This document shows positions 46,533 through 58,439 of a DNA stretch of 64,000 nucleotides, piece by piece. The notes under the pieces are model-generated. The model worked only from the letters and a program-made list of their open reading frames with translations, was not told where the DNA came from and made no database searches. How positions within the stretch are numbered: position 1 is the first letter of the stretch; the number at the start of each line of letters is the position of its first letter. Source of the stretch: Eucommia ulmoides (taxonomy: Eukaryota; Streptophyta; Magnoliopsida; Garryales; Eucommiaceae). A program made the translations under genes and the position numbers. The DNA is taken from NCBI GenBank assembly GCA_016647705.1, contig CM028326.1, forward strand, positions 43,276,285-43,340,284, given 5' to 3'.

Positions 46533-47544
46533 ACGGTAGGAGGTTAGACTTCTATGTCTTTCCTCCTAGGTATGTGTCCGCCCCAGTTTCAATACATATT
46601 TTTCTATTCTGCTATTGGGTTCGCTGCTTAGGCAGTGGGGACACTACCTCGTTTAAGTTTGGGGGGAGTATGACCTGCGATGCATGTAGTTTTTGTTTTT
46701 TTTTTTCTTGGGGGGATAAGAAGGATGAAAAAAATTTGATGTAAAGGGGACAAAAATTCTTTTTGTGTACAAATTTATGTATTAATGTTAAATTTTTTGT
46801 AAATTTTGAAATTCTTTTTGCTATACAAGTGTAATGTTTAGCTATGCATGTGTAAAGATAATTAGCATAGGTAATATTAGTTTGTAGAATTAGAATAGAA
46901 TTGTTAATGAATTGAGTTGTACATGCATGCTGAGTTTTTGAGTTCGTCCGAACCATGTCCCGATGATGAAAATCACCCCCTAATTTGTGTTTTAAGGTCG
47001 GGAGTAATGCCATTCACGTGTGTTTTGTGTGCTTAGCATGTCGATTAGGTAAAAATTATTTTGATCCTAAAATCGCACGATTGCATAAACTCGTTGTATA
47101 ATTAATTGAACGATTGGACATCGATTATTCAGTAATAAGTTCATGACAGAAATGAGGAATCTAGAACTTGACTGGGGGAGGCTTGAGGCGAAATTATAGG
47201 TAAGGTAATTCCAGAGGCATGATATAGGCCCTCATTTTTATCGCTTGAACCTTTTGAAACTAACCTGAAAAGTTATTCCCTCGTTCTCCTGTCGAAGCCA
47301 TAAAATTTTGTCACTTCTGAACTTGTTTCTATACTTTAACCAAGTAAATCTTTCAGAACCATTGTCGCTAGGAATAAAAGTAAAAATTGAGTGAAAACAA
47401 ATAGCATTAAATTATGCTAACTTGAAGCGGGCAATTGGGGTTTCAGTATTTTTGGTTAAGTATAAGAGTATTCACTTATCAATGCAGTAGTTGTATCTAA
47501 ACACCCCTAAAATTTTATAATATTGAATAAGTTTGGGGGTGTTA

Positions 47545-47588
<44 letters not shown>

Positions 47589-48231
47589 ATGTGAATATAG
47601 TGTTTAAATTCGATTGTTTGACAAGTGAATACAAGTTTACTAAATCCTGTTCAGGGTAATATCTTCAAAGATAAGGGAGTCATGATAAAGATTTAGCGAC
47701 AAGTGTTTGTACCTCGGGTATCGTTAAAATTATAACGAGTTTCTAGTTCTACGATACCCTTGGCCGTTATCCAAAGCCTGACCAAGCCCTATTGATCTCG
47801 GTGAATGTCTGAACCTACATTAGTGGATAGTTGAGCCCAGTCAAGCATATGGATTCCCTAAATGTTTTAACAAGTTTAAGTCATGACCTTATTCATTGAA
47901 TAATCCAATCCGGCGTTTGATTTGTTATATATTCGAGTTCTCACACACACATATTTCAATAGGATCTAAAATGATTTGAACTGATATTGAGTGTTGAAAT
48001 TCTGGACCACCACGTGGTGTGTGTTATTCTTTAACCGGATCTGATTACGGGTTATTGAGGGAAGAAGAGCATGGTTTCTTTGACTAAACTTATATCTCAC
48101 AGGTGTGTACTTCTTAATTGTTAATGATTACGTATCTGTAGTTTAGGATGTAGCTAATTAGTGTAGTTAGTGTTATTTAGCATTAGGGTGTTTTGCTCGA
48201 GGACTAGCAAAATTCTAAGTTTGGAGGTATT
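46533..48231 (+). other. AT-8 3' noncoding region
   Basis: Purine tracts AAGTTTGGGGGG at 46655, AAGTTTGGGGGT at 47529 and AAGTTTGGAGGT at 48217 (spaced 874 and 688). A run of 37 A lies at 47549-47585, just after the second tract. Conserved phrases include CCCGATGATGAAAATCACCC and ACATTAGTGGATAGTTGAGCCC. No gene is supported. Confidence 0.82.
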
Positions 48232-49462
48232 TGATATGTGTAAGATACCTATCTAATTTTAAACCGAATTTGCCAGTTTTTGAGTACTTTATTGAAGTTT
48301 GAATATCGTTTTAGTTGTTCTTATTAGTCAGGAGCAGGGAAGTAAACAATCGGAAAACCGAGCGAAATGGTGCAAAAAGGGTAGCCAAAAAGATGAAAAA
48401 AAGAGGTTTCAAATAACAGTGCAATTCTGCCTAGGCGAAGTTTCCACCGCCTAGGCAGAAATTCAGCAGAAAGATGCAAAAACTGAAGATTTGAAATCCG
48501 CCTTGGCGAAGTTTCCACTGCCTAGGCGGAAATCTGTCAGAAGGTTGCAAGGGCTGAAGTATTGAATCCGCCTAGGTGAAGTTTCCACCGCCTAGGCGGA
48601 AATCCATCAGAATGCTGGATGAACTGAACTGCTGGATTGAGCTGCACTGCTGTAAATCCGCCTAGGCAAAGTAACTACTGCCTAGGCGGAATTCCGTCAG
48701 AAAGATAAGGATCCAAGAAGTTAGTCCTCCACCTAAGCGAAGATTCTACCGCTTAGGCGGAATTCTAACCAAATTAAGCTCCGCCTAAGCGAAGTTTCTA
48801 CCGCTTAGGCGAAAATCGCAGAACAGGTCAAAATATCTGTTTAGATATTTTTAAACCCCTAAGCCTATAAATAACCCTTGGCCACGTCTGAAACAGGTTG
48901 TTGAAGAACCCTAACCCTAGTAGAGAGCTCTTAAGCCATATTTTGAAGATCAAGAAGGAGGTTCATCATTCGGACAAAGAAGGATAACTTGCGGATCGAT
49001 CATTAGCGACAGTGAACCGTTTCACTTCCAGATTTGATCGTTTCTCTCTTGTTTTATTCTTTGTAATCACTTTTTCATATCTAAGAATGTTTAATCCTTC
49101 TTATTTTGTATGGTATATGGCTAAGATCTTATAGTAGTAGTTAAATGTTACATAGGTGTAGTCGAAATCATGTAATCGTTTAGTTGAATGAATTAATGTT
49201 ACTTTAACGTGTTGTTTGTCTAAATCCGATTGTGTTTACCGTTATTCTTCATATTATGCTTGTATAGATAAAACGAGAATACGGGGTTTGACACTCGGGA
49301 GAGGTAACCCTGAATTCGGACTAAGGTAAATATAACGTGACTTTCTAACGACCCGGGAGGGCGTTAGAACGTATGCAACCCATGACGTTGGCTTAAAACT
49401 CACGCGACCTAGGGTCGTTAAGGCATTGAAGGGGACAAGGTTGTGAATCCGAGCGCGTAACA
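48232..49462 (+). repeat. 3' LTR of AT-8
   Basis: It starts TGATATGTGTAAGATACC and ends GAGCGCGTAACA before ATACA. CTAG-centred palindrome doublets lie at 48425-48830, TATA box at 48866-48873 and start of the core block near 49282. It is shorter than the 5' LTR. Confidence 0.92.
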
Positions 49463-49960
49463 ATACACTATGGGCATATCATTCAAAACACCGATCGGAA
49501 TGTCGCCGTATCGATTGATGCTTGGGAAGATGTGCCATTTGCCAGTAGAATTGGAACACCGTCCCTACTGGGTGATAAAGAGGCTGAATTTTGATCTCAA
49601 TGCTTCGGGAAAACAATGTCTCCTCCAACTCAACGAGATAGAGAAATTTTGGAATGAGTCATATAAGAACGCCAAGTTGTACAAAGACAAAACCAAGAAA
49701 TGGAATGATAAGCACATAGCCCATAGGGAGTTCAGCCTGGGTCAATAGGTCTTACTATTCAATTCTTGGCTAAGGCTCTTTCCCAAAAAATTGAAGTCCA
49801 GATGGTTTGGACCGTTCTGAATCAAGTATGTATTTCCATTCGGCTCAGTCAAATTAGATGGTGATGATAGATGAATTTTCTGAGTCAATGGGGAGAGAAT
49901 CAAACACTATTTTGGAAATGAAGAACGAGTTGTGGAGAGTATCTCCCTCTTTGACGATTG
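49463..49960 (+). pseudogene. pol: AT-7 pol: integrase end and pol tail
   Basis: After AT-8 the track continues [60 protein letters not shown], the usual end of the gypsy integrase, then a tail with RWFGPF-like and QVNGERIKHYFGNEERVVES-like sequence. Same phrases as AT-4 at 11970-12450. Fossil. Confidence 0.83.
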
Positions 49961-51014
49961 ATATGGAAGTATGCTAAGTCCAACTAGGGAAGATAAATCA
50001 AGTGCACTTTTTGATATACAACCTGAGAGTATGGTTTTCGCCAACTTTTGATATATAATAACGTTTTGGAGGTGGAAATGGTCTTGAAGTGATTTTAAGA
50101 GTGGATTGAGGAGTTCGGACATTTGGGAAACTTTTACGATCATGAAAGTGATAAAACAGCAGAGTGGAAGGGAAGTGGTGGTAGGCCATTTGAAAAAAAA
50201 TGCAGAGAAACAAAGTAAAAAAAGTATAGGCCTCCACCGCAGCAGCGGTAGAATTGGCCGCTACAGCGACCAAAAATAGAAAGCTTTATGTTGTTCCATC
50301 ACTGCAATGATGGATCTAACCACTACAGCAGTGAAACATCAGAAATCCCATTGGGCTTTCATCGCTGCAGCGATAGTACCCATCGCTTCAGCTATGGCGC
50401 CCTCGTTCAGATAAAAAGGGCGTCGTTTCATCAAAAATCGAATTTCAAAATCCTAGCCTCCAAAGCTCTTCAAATTTCTCTCCCAAACCGATATCCAATC
50501 TCAAATCCATCATTCCATACTCTAAAACTAAGATCCCCACTGCAATTCAACGACCAAAATTCAATTTCAATCCCTAAAATCGTGGTTCTAGGATTAGAGC
50601 TTCAAAGAGGCGATTTCCTCGATTCTCAACCGTTGGGCACTCAAACAGTCATCAAGTAATTTGTTTTTAAACTACATTACACGTGTATGTTGAAATCTTG
50701 TGTTGATTTGCTTGATCATATGATGATTGGTTGATAAATTAGATTGTTCATGCGAAACCCTTGAACCCCTATTGCGATTTTCTTGACATTGTGGTTTTGG
50801 GTCAATTTTTGGTGAAGAATAAGTTGTTTAGTGGTGGTTTATTTGTTAGATCCAAGAATTGTTGCCAAGTATATGTAATTTTTGTTCAAATCTTGTGATT
50901 GGTGTGTGCAAATTGGGGATTGTGGTGTTCTTGAAGATTTGATTCGATTTGTTGAATTGTATTGTTCCATTGTGATTTGGTGGTAGATTTTTGTGTGTTG
51001 AATTGATAGGAACC
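49961..51014 (+). other. AT-7 spacer with TGCA palindromes
   Basis: Noncoding stretch between pol and the post-pol ORF. Palindromes such as CATCGCTGCAGCGATAG and CACCGCAGCAGCGGTAG lie at 50230-50400, matching the type in its LTRs. The open frame 50288-50659 runs through these repeats and an AT-rich leader and has no family feature. A GATAG-G|AACC junction-like site precedes the ATG at 51015. Confidence 0.6.
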
Positions 51015-52215
51015 ATGCCGAAGAAATCGGTCTCTAAATGTCAAAGGGGTGAGGGATCCAGTTCACGATCCGCCGATCCGAGCTTGGATTTTGACTCAAG
51101 CCAATTCATTTCGAAACGAGTGGAGCAGCATTTTAATTCATTTGAGCATAGGTGTAGTTGCATTTGTTAGCACGGCTTTGATGAATTGGATGAGATTCCA
51201 GCTGAGATTGCAAATGTGATGAGGGAGTGAGGTTGGCAACGTTTGTGTAGACAACCGACCCCAGGAGACATAGCTTTGGTCCGGGAATTCTATGCCAACT
51301 ATATAGAAGTTGAGAACTATTGGACCAGGGTTTAGACTCGAGTCGTGAAATTTGATGCGAAAACAATAAATGAGCTACTAGGTTGGTTCCTCCGAAACCA
51401 AAAGAAGACTCAGATGAAGAAATGGAGCAAGAAGACCTACAAATGGTTATCAGGACCCTATGTTCCGGAAATATTCATTGGTTACATACGGGGCCGAGTC
51501 TCTCCATTTTTTATCCAAGTACCTGTACCAATTTATGAAGATTTGGTTCAATTTCATATGCACCAGCCTCTACCCGACATTACGTTTGACAAACGTCACC
51601 AAAGATCAAGCTTTGACGCTATACGCTATTAAGACTAGCAAGCCGTTGAATGTCGGGTTCCTTTTCAATTCAATTATCCAGTATGCAATCCAGAACACAA
51701 AAACCAACCTGTCTTTTCCATCTCTTCTCACCGAGCTTTTCAAGATGGCGGGTATGGTAATATCTAGTGATAGCCCATGCCTCCATGAAAGACCTATGGT
51801 TCTCGCGATAATGAGACGAATCTAGAGCGTCAAGGTTGAGGGGCCGAATGAAGAAGAAGTAGGGTCGTCTGAGGCCCAAGGTTCAGAGGTTCTCATCCAC
51901 CAAAAAATCACATTAGAAAGCCTTCACCAACAGGTGTTTTGTCACGAGGAACAGCTTCAGGCTCTTCGACTAGACACCATTGCTATTTTCCATGGGCAAT
52001 ATCAAATCCCGAATTAAAATGCTGAATTCTGAATGTACCAGGACCAATATAATCAGATGATGTATCAAGATCACCGGTACTATGAAGTTCAAGCAGGCTA
52101 TGATATGAGCGGCTACTCGCCAATGTCACCATTCTCGGCACACCTGTTGCAGCCACCGCATAATCCATCCAACTACAACAACGGTGGGAATGACATTCCT
52201 CGAGATGAGCAGTAA
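51015..52215 (+). pseudogene. AT-7 post-pol ORF
   Basis: The ATG is the first in frame with PKKSVSKCQRGEGSSSRSAD, a basic Ser-rich N-terminus, then LDFDSSQFISKRVEQHFNSF, GDIALVREFYANYIEVENYW, VVKFDAKTINELLGWFLRNQ, YKWLSGPYVPEIFIGYIRG, then TKDQALTLYAIKTSKPLNVG, FPSLLTELFKMAGMVIS, and a Tyr/Gln/Pro-rich tail. This is the full-length layout of the 'putative plant transposon protein' domain (PF20167, from memory). No transmembrane segment is obvious. Function unknown. Fossil with several breaks. Confidence 0.8.
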
Positions 52216-53805
52216 GAGGTGAGATTTTCATATCTCGCCTCCCAGGTACGTGTTCGCAACCCTTGTAGTCATCATGCTATATGTTGTTATTGGGATCGCG
52301 GATGGGTCATTGTGGACACTAACCAGTTCAAGTTTGGGGGGATGTCTATCTTGTTTTGTATGCAGGATGTTTTTGTTTTGTTGTGGTATTATGTTTCTTT
52401 TGTTATGTATGCTTTAAGTATGTATGTTTTTCTTGTTTGTAGACATTTTTATGTATATGTAGTACACTTTAGTAGTTGTTAAACATTTTACAGTTTAATT
52501 TAAATTGTAGTATTTTTTTACGCATGTTTAGAAGTAAATTGTGGTGTTGTGAATATTTAGTGTAATGTATGCATGTTTGTGTTCAGTTTTAGTATCAAAT
52601 GTGTTTATGTATGAAGTAGTAATTGTGTGTTGAGTTTGAGAGTTCTTCTAGGCCATTACCCGATGATGAAATTATCCCCTAGTTGTTTATCGAGGTTAGG
52701 GGTAATGCTCATTCATGTGTGTTCTGTGTGCTTGACATTTCGATTAGGTAAAAGTCATTTTGGATCCTAAATTGCACGATCACGTAGACTCATCGTATAG
52801 ATATTCAATTGATTTGACACTGATTATTCAGTAGCAAGTTCATGACAATTTTAGGTATTCTAGAATCTGATTGAGGGAAATTCAAGGCGAAATCCTAGGT
52901 GAGGTAGTTCTGGAGATACAATTTAGGCATTCATTTTGATCGCTTGAGCCGTTAAAGCCTACCATGTTATATGTTTACCCCACATTAACTTGTCAAAGCC
53001 TGTAAGCCATTTCAATTCTGAACATGTAACAAATATCCTGGCCAATAAAATGTTTTCCAAACCTATGTCACTAAACCTAAGGCACAATTTGAGTCAAAAT
53101 CAAGTGAGCATTTGTAAATGCTACTTGAAGTGAGCTGTTGGGTTTTGGGCAAACTTTTGATTACTTCGACATTCAAGTACTTACTTGTCATTTTTCTATC
53201 GTATTCCCACACCCGTGAAATTTTACAATTCAAATAAGTTTGGGGGTATAGTTAGTTATTAAAAAAAATATGAAAATATATTTCTATTTTTGTTTCTTTT
53301 GACAAGAGAGTACAATATTTTAAAAAGTTAGTTCAAGGTTATTTCAAACTGATCTTTGGGGGTTCGAGTGTGATTGAGCGCCAAGCGTTGTGCCTCGAGT
53401 ATCGTTGAGTTTATAACGTTTAACTATTTTCTATTCCTAATATACCCTTGGCCAGTTGACAAAAACCGAACCAAGCTCTTTTGATCTTTTCGAATTCCCA
53501 AGCCTACATTAGTAGAGAGTGGAACCCGGTCTGGTAAATGGATATCCTAATCCTTTACGATTTAAGTCATGATCCTGTGTTTGGATAGTTGTATCATTGA
53601 GTTTTCACACACACACTTGAATGGATCTAGAATAGCGTTCACTGATATTGAATGTTGAAATTCTAGAACACCACATAGTGCGTTTTATTCTTGAACTTGA
53701 TTTGATTGGGGGACATTGAGGGAAAAATGTTTTGGTTTATTAGTTGAATTCAGAACTCGCATGTCATTACTTCTAGTTTGTTTGCATTTTTTTGGGGGGG
53801 GTATT
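52216..53805 (+). other. AT-7 3' noncoding region
   Basis: It begins with hairpin 2 (GAGGTGAGAT/ATCTCGCCTC, 52215-52240), then CAGGTACGTGTTC. Purine tracts lie at 52330, 53236 and about 53790 (spaced 906 and 554). The last, a run of eight G, precedes the LTR. The small frame 52219-52482 is noncoding. Confidence 0.83.
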
Positions 53806-55176
53806 CGATAGGTTGAAATTGTCTATCTATTTCCAAGCCGAATTTAGCAGTTTTCAAGTGTTTTTGTAATGTTTTAAATCATTTGTATTCATTTTTATGT
53901 AAATCAGGTGTAGGGAAGAAAACGGTTGATATTCGAGCAAATCGGTAGGAATTCGGTGGAAAAACGTTGAAAAAGATCAAAGAATCAAGACTGCAGCCTC
54001 ATCGCTGTAGCGCCAACGTCAATGGCTACTGACCCTCAACCTCTACAGTGATGGCATCGCTACAGTGGTTCAAAGTCAGCAATATTCTACCCAACCACCA
54101 CTGCAGCGATGGCCCTCATCACTGCAGCGATGAAAGGGCAAAATCCCTACTGATCAACCATTGCTACAGCGATCAATCAACTAGTTGGCTTAGATATTTT
54201 TAGATATTTTTAGGATATTTTCGGCCTTAGTTGATATCCACTCTTCCAACCTTGTATCATACATGCTTTTTTCACTTGTGAAAAGCCATAATTCAGACTA
54301 AGAAAGAAGTGAACTCATTTGAGGAAGAGGAAACAATCTCGGAGCGATTTTTGCGGAAGTGAAACACTCCACTCTTCAGATTTTCCATTTTCTCTTTGTT
54401 TCCATCTTCATTTCTAAACTTTGTATCTTAAATGATGAAGTTATTCAAATGTTTTAATGTATATTTGGTTGAGATCATGATTGGCTAAGTAAATATTATC
54501 TAAGGATTGATTAGTTCATATATATCCATGTTTGAGTGAATATAGGTTTCGTTAACGGTTGTTTATCTTGATTCAATTGTGTTTACCATTTTATTACATA
54601 TTTGATATTCTTTATATGGTATTAGGGTTTGTTTAAGAATACGGGGTTTGACATTCAGGAGAGGTAACCCCGGATTCGCACTAGGGTTAAACATAATGCG
54701 ACGGTCTAATATTTTGGGAGATTATTAGAATGTGTGCAATCCTTGAGATTGAGTCAAGACTCATGTGCTCATTTAGATGATAGATAGGGATATCGGCATT
54801 GGTATGAGGTGCATATTATTTCACTTTACACTCGAGAGAGGTAGTGAGCGAGTTTACGATACCTAAATTGTCGAATAGGTTGAACACCGTTAATGTAAAC
54901 TAAACGAAATCAAATATGTATTAGTGAACGAAATTAATCCCTAGATAATCTAGTTTCAATTGATTTAATCCCTAGTTGTTAGGTTTAATTAGTTTTCAAT
55001 TTGCAAACACAAATCAATTCTTGAAACGTCTAGATAATATTAAGCTATGTCAATTATAGTATTTAACTAATTGCTCGACAAATCCTAGTGGATGACACTC
55101 GATCTTAGGATCCACTATATTAAAACTTGACCCCGTGCACTTGTGAGTAAAATCAAAGCGATTAAAATATCGCCAA
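53806..55176 (+). repeat. 3' LTR of AT-7
   Basis: It starts (C)GATAGGTTGAAATTGTC and runs to AATATCGCCAA; the next bases belong to TAT-2. TGCA-type palindromes lie at 54000-54180 and the core block at 54640-54850. The right end is placed by comparison with 36181-37599, within two or three bases. Confidence 0.87.
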
Positions 55177-56349
55177 TGTTTGTGTCTCCTTCTTTGTTAT
55201 TACAAATAAACTCGCATAACAAAGAGGAGCAGTTGTAGAACACTACATTTTCTCCCGCTTAGTTAGTGTCGAATTGAAAGTACAAGTTCAGATAAACATT
55301 AAACTGAGGTTTAAAGGGAATAATTTTCTACCTAGAATCACATTGGATACTCCAGAAAAATAGCAAAAAACACAAGAAAGCAAAAAATGTCAATTTGACT
55401 AAATTTGGTTAAGTAAAAGTTTCAAGTCAACCTCAAAATTTATAAAGTTAAAGGGGACTAAAAACACATTATTAAACTTTGATTTTCATGAAATCGCCTT
55501 TAATATGAATAAAAATTAGTTATTAGCCTTTAATTTAAAGAAATTTCACCAGTTACTCTTGTCACCCGTTTTGACCCCTGAAATATTTATTATCAGTGGT
55601 TTCGTCTTCTTGACACCAAAAATATATTTTTTTTTTCAAAGCATCAGTCCTCCATAAATCAAGCCAAATACCTTGATCAAACCAAAGAAACTATTATGAC
55701 AAGTCTATGTTACAGAAAATAACTAGCACTTAGGACTAGGTTCAAAACCAAACAAACCAAAGTCATCATGACTAGCATTCAAAGTTTATTACATCAAGGG
55801 CCCCATCAAACATTTAACGAACCATTAATGAGCATTAAATAACTAAGATCTTTTGCTGGCCCAAAGAGCTACGCAACAAGGATGATAAATTAGGTAATTA
55901 ATAAGATTAAACAATTAATTATTTTGAACAAAATAATAAATTTCTCTAAATAAATTATTATCTTGTTACAGTGCGAAAATGTGTTTACTTCTAAATGCAC
56001 ACCCAAACACAATATAAGAAAATAAGCAACACAGCACACAATAATATATCTTGGCTTGATAAGTTGCTCTTACCTACATCCAGTCCCCCGAGATCCATAG
56101 AGATTCTCAATCCACTAAACCCCTGATTCTTTTCCCAAGTTAGAACCAAACCCTCACAATCTCAATTCTTTTTACAGGCTCAAGAAGAACCTTATCTTTT
56201 TACTACACTCAAGACTAACCTAATTTTATTACAGGAAAAATCAAAACATAATCCTTTTAATAGACTAAAGACCAAACCTACCACTCCTTCACACTTTTAC
56301 ACTTATCATTTTCTTAGATTTAGAAAGAACCTTTACAATCACTTAATTC

Positions 56350-58439
56350 TGTTGGCACAATAAAATACCCAAGAGGGGGGTGAATTAGGTAATTAAAAAA
56401 TTATCATAATAAAATTCAATAAATCAAATAATTAATTTTAAGCCTAAATTAATTATTATTTTTATAACACAGTGGAATAATATAATCAACTAAGTGCACA
56501 CACCCAAACAGCAAAAATAGCAAAGTAAATATAGTAGCACATAAAATATTTATACTGGCTCACCAAGCTATTCTTGGCTAATCCAATCCCCCTAGCTCCA
56601 CGAAGGTCGCACTCACTAAAACCAAGATCCCTTTAAAGGTAGGAACCAAACCCGCACACTGATTCTTTTATAGGCTCAGAATCAACCTTTACAATTTTCT
56701 TTTCTCAGGCTAAGGAAGAACCTCTACTTTTTACAGGTTAAAGAATAACCTAATTATTTTTAACACTAAGGCTCAAAAATCAAAACCTCTCACAAACACT
56801 CCAACTATCCTTTTATCACGCACAATGCAATTCTTATTCAGGAAGAATCACTACCTCAATCTCTTTACAGGAAGAGACTGAAACCCAACTACCCCTGATT
56901 AAATACTCCCAATAGTATTTAATCTGTTATAACTTACCAATATAAAAATTGATAAGAAGTAAATCTCACTCAGAGCTTCTACCACCCCAGATAAATACTA
57001 ACTCAATTAATATCCCAACTAGTGATAAAAATACGTGAGATACAAAAATCTGATTTCGACAAGATATGGGTAGCAAATTGGACCACGTAATCAAATTCAA
57101 GAAATTATTTGTAAAAAATATTTTCTTCAAAAATCAAAAACAATTTCTAAGATCAATTTCCAAATATAGAATAATAAACAAATAATAAACAATATGGAAA
57201 TATCTCACCCGGAATCCACAGAAATAATGATTAGAACAATGTAGCTTTAAATTCGGTATCAGCAAAAATTGATCGCAATTGATTCTCAAAATCACTCTTA
57301 AAAAAGCTCACAATATCGTAGAATGATAACTCTTATAAAAACTCACAAATTATATAAACATTTTTTAGCACTCTCTCAATTAATGATTAACCTTGCTAAT
57401 AAAATTCGCAGGTCTATTTAAAAGAACATGTAATCATCCTTCTAACAGCTAGTTTACAAGTGTTATGACAATTAAAAACTCTTATAAATCCCTTATATCA
57501 TAAGGACTTCATTTAGGTTCAATTTCACTTAAAAACATCTTTCAAAACTCTCAATTAAACCCCCAAAGTATTTCTCAATAAGTATAGAATCTATTTTAAG
57601 TACCAAATTGAGAAACATTAATATTTAATGAACTATATTAAAAAGATTTAATTAGAATATGAACCATATCTTAAATATAGAGAATATCCCATAAATCTCT
57701 CTCAAATCCCAACCAAAATGGCTACTTTTAGATATAATCTCGGATCTGTATCCTGAAACAGCTAGTTCAGTCGACTGCCCAACTCAGGTTGCAGCCAAAC
57801 TATCGCTGCGACGTGTATTGGTCGACTGCTCGGTCGACTCACAGATTCAGAGAGTTCAGCACTACTTTACCGGTCAACCTATCGGTCGACTTGTTGATTC
57901 AGAGAGTTCAACCTTCTTGGCAGGTCGACCTGTCAGTTGACTTAGAGATACAGAATGTTACAGCTTCTATGTCCGGTCGACTTATCAGTTAACTGCTGTC
58001 ACTGGATCTCTTCTTTGAATACGTTTTTAACTTATTTTCTTTTATGATTTTGCCCCTTTAACCATTTTCTTCTCTTGACTAGCTCCACTAATATTCTTAT
58101 ATTTCATTTTAGTCATTTAAAATTATTTCTTCTTATTTCACCAATGAGCAAATGATTTAACTTAATCAAAACACACATAAAAGATAAAATACATTTTGTG
58201 TCATGTGTGTGTTCCTAAATGGGTTATTAAGAGTTAAGATTTACCTGGGTTGTTTTCCCTAATTTCTTCAAACTCTTAATTCTTCTACATCATCTTGACA
58301 TCTTCATTTCTGATTCATTTAATTTGACGTCTTCATTACTGGAACTTTAAATCACTGAAACACTTAATTAAACATTAGTTCCATCAAAACATCAATACTT
58401 AATTATTCATCAAAATCTTAGGATCAACAATTTTTATTA
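56350..58439 (-). mobile_element. COP-2, copia-type solo LTR inside COP-1
   Basis: Minus-strand start TGTTGATCCTAAGATTTTG (58439), end TATTGTGCCAACA (56350). Length 2090 bp. Near its end lies AATTCACCCCCCTCTTGGG (minus strand), a phrase common close to the end of plant copia LTRs. Flanks AATTC and ATTTT (or AATTT with one base shared) are an imperfect duplication. It carries several GTCGAC-containing short repeats at about 57770-57990. A solo LTR arises by recombination between the two LTRs of an element. Confidence 0.78.
57760..57995. repeat. GTCGAC short repeats inside COP-2
   Basis: Phrases such as GGTCGACT, CAGTCGACTG-like and CAGATTCAGAGAGTTCA recur about every 55-65 bases. Related but decayed GGTTGAC/GTTAACC phrases are in COP-1 at about 59350-59620. 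A frame of 67 codons here is incidental. Confidence 0.7.

Larger units (their letters stand above)
42667..49462 (+). mobile_element. AT-8, non-autonomous Athila-type element, CTAG-palindrome family
   Basis: A 6796-bp element with target duplication ATACA at 42662-42666 and 49463-49467, inside the AT-7 integrase. LTRs 42667-44227 and 48232-49462 differ in length but are among the most alike here (about 92-97% by eye, depending on stretch). Parts: primer-binding site TAGCGCCGTTGCTGGGAA (44234-44251), gag start, a short open frame ending in the pol tail, an internal palindrome cluster, post-pol ORF (46012-46532) and a 3' region with three purine tracts. Most of gag and pol is absent, so it depended on a helper. 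Likely one of the youngest elements. Confidence 0.93.
36181..55176 (+). mobile_element. AT-7, most complete Athila-type element in the window
   Basis: Between LTRs 36181-37599 and 53806-55176 it has all expected parts in order: primer-binding site, gag, linker, protease, reverse transcriptase, RNase H, integrase (split by AT-8), pol tail, palindrome-bearing spacer, post-pol ORF (51015-52215) and 3' noncoding region with three purine tracts. It is broken, with many breaks spread over gag, pol and the post-pol ORF. LTR divergence of about 10% by eye indicates an insertion of millions of years. Its outer right neighbour is TAT-2. Confidence 0.88.

Noticed and set aside
50288-50659. 123-codon frame before the AT-7 post-pol ORF
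   Set aside because: It reads through the palindrome cluster and AT-rich leader, and AT-4 lacks an equivalent open frame in the same place.
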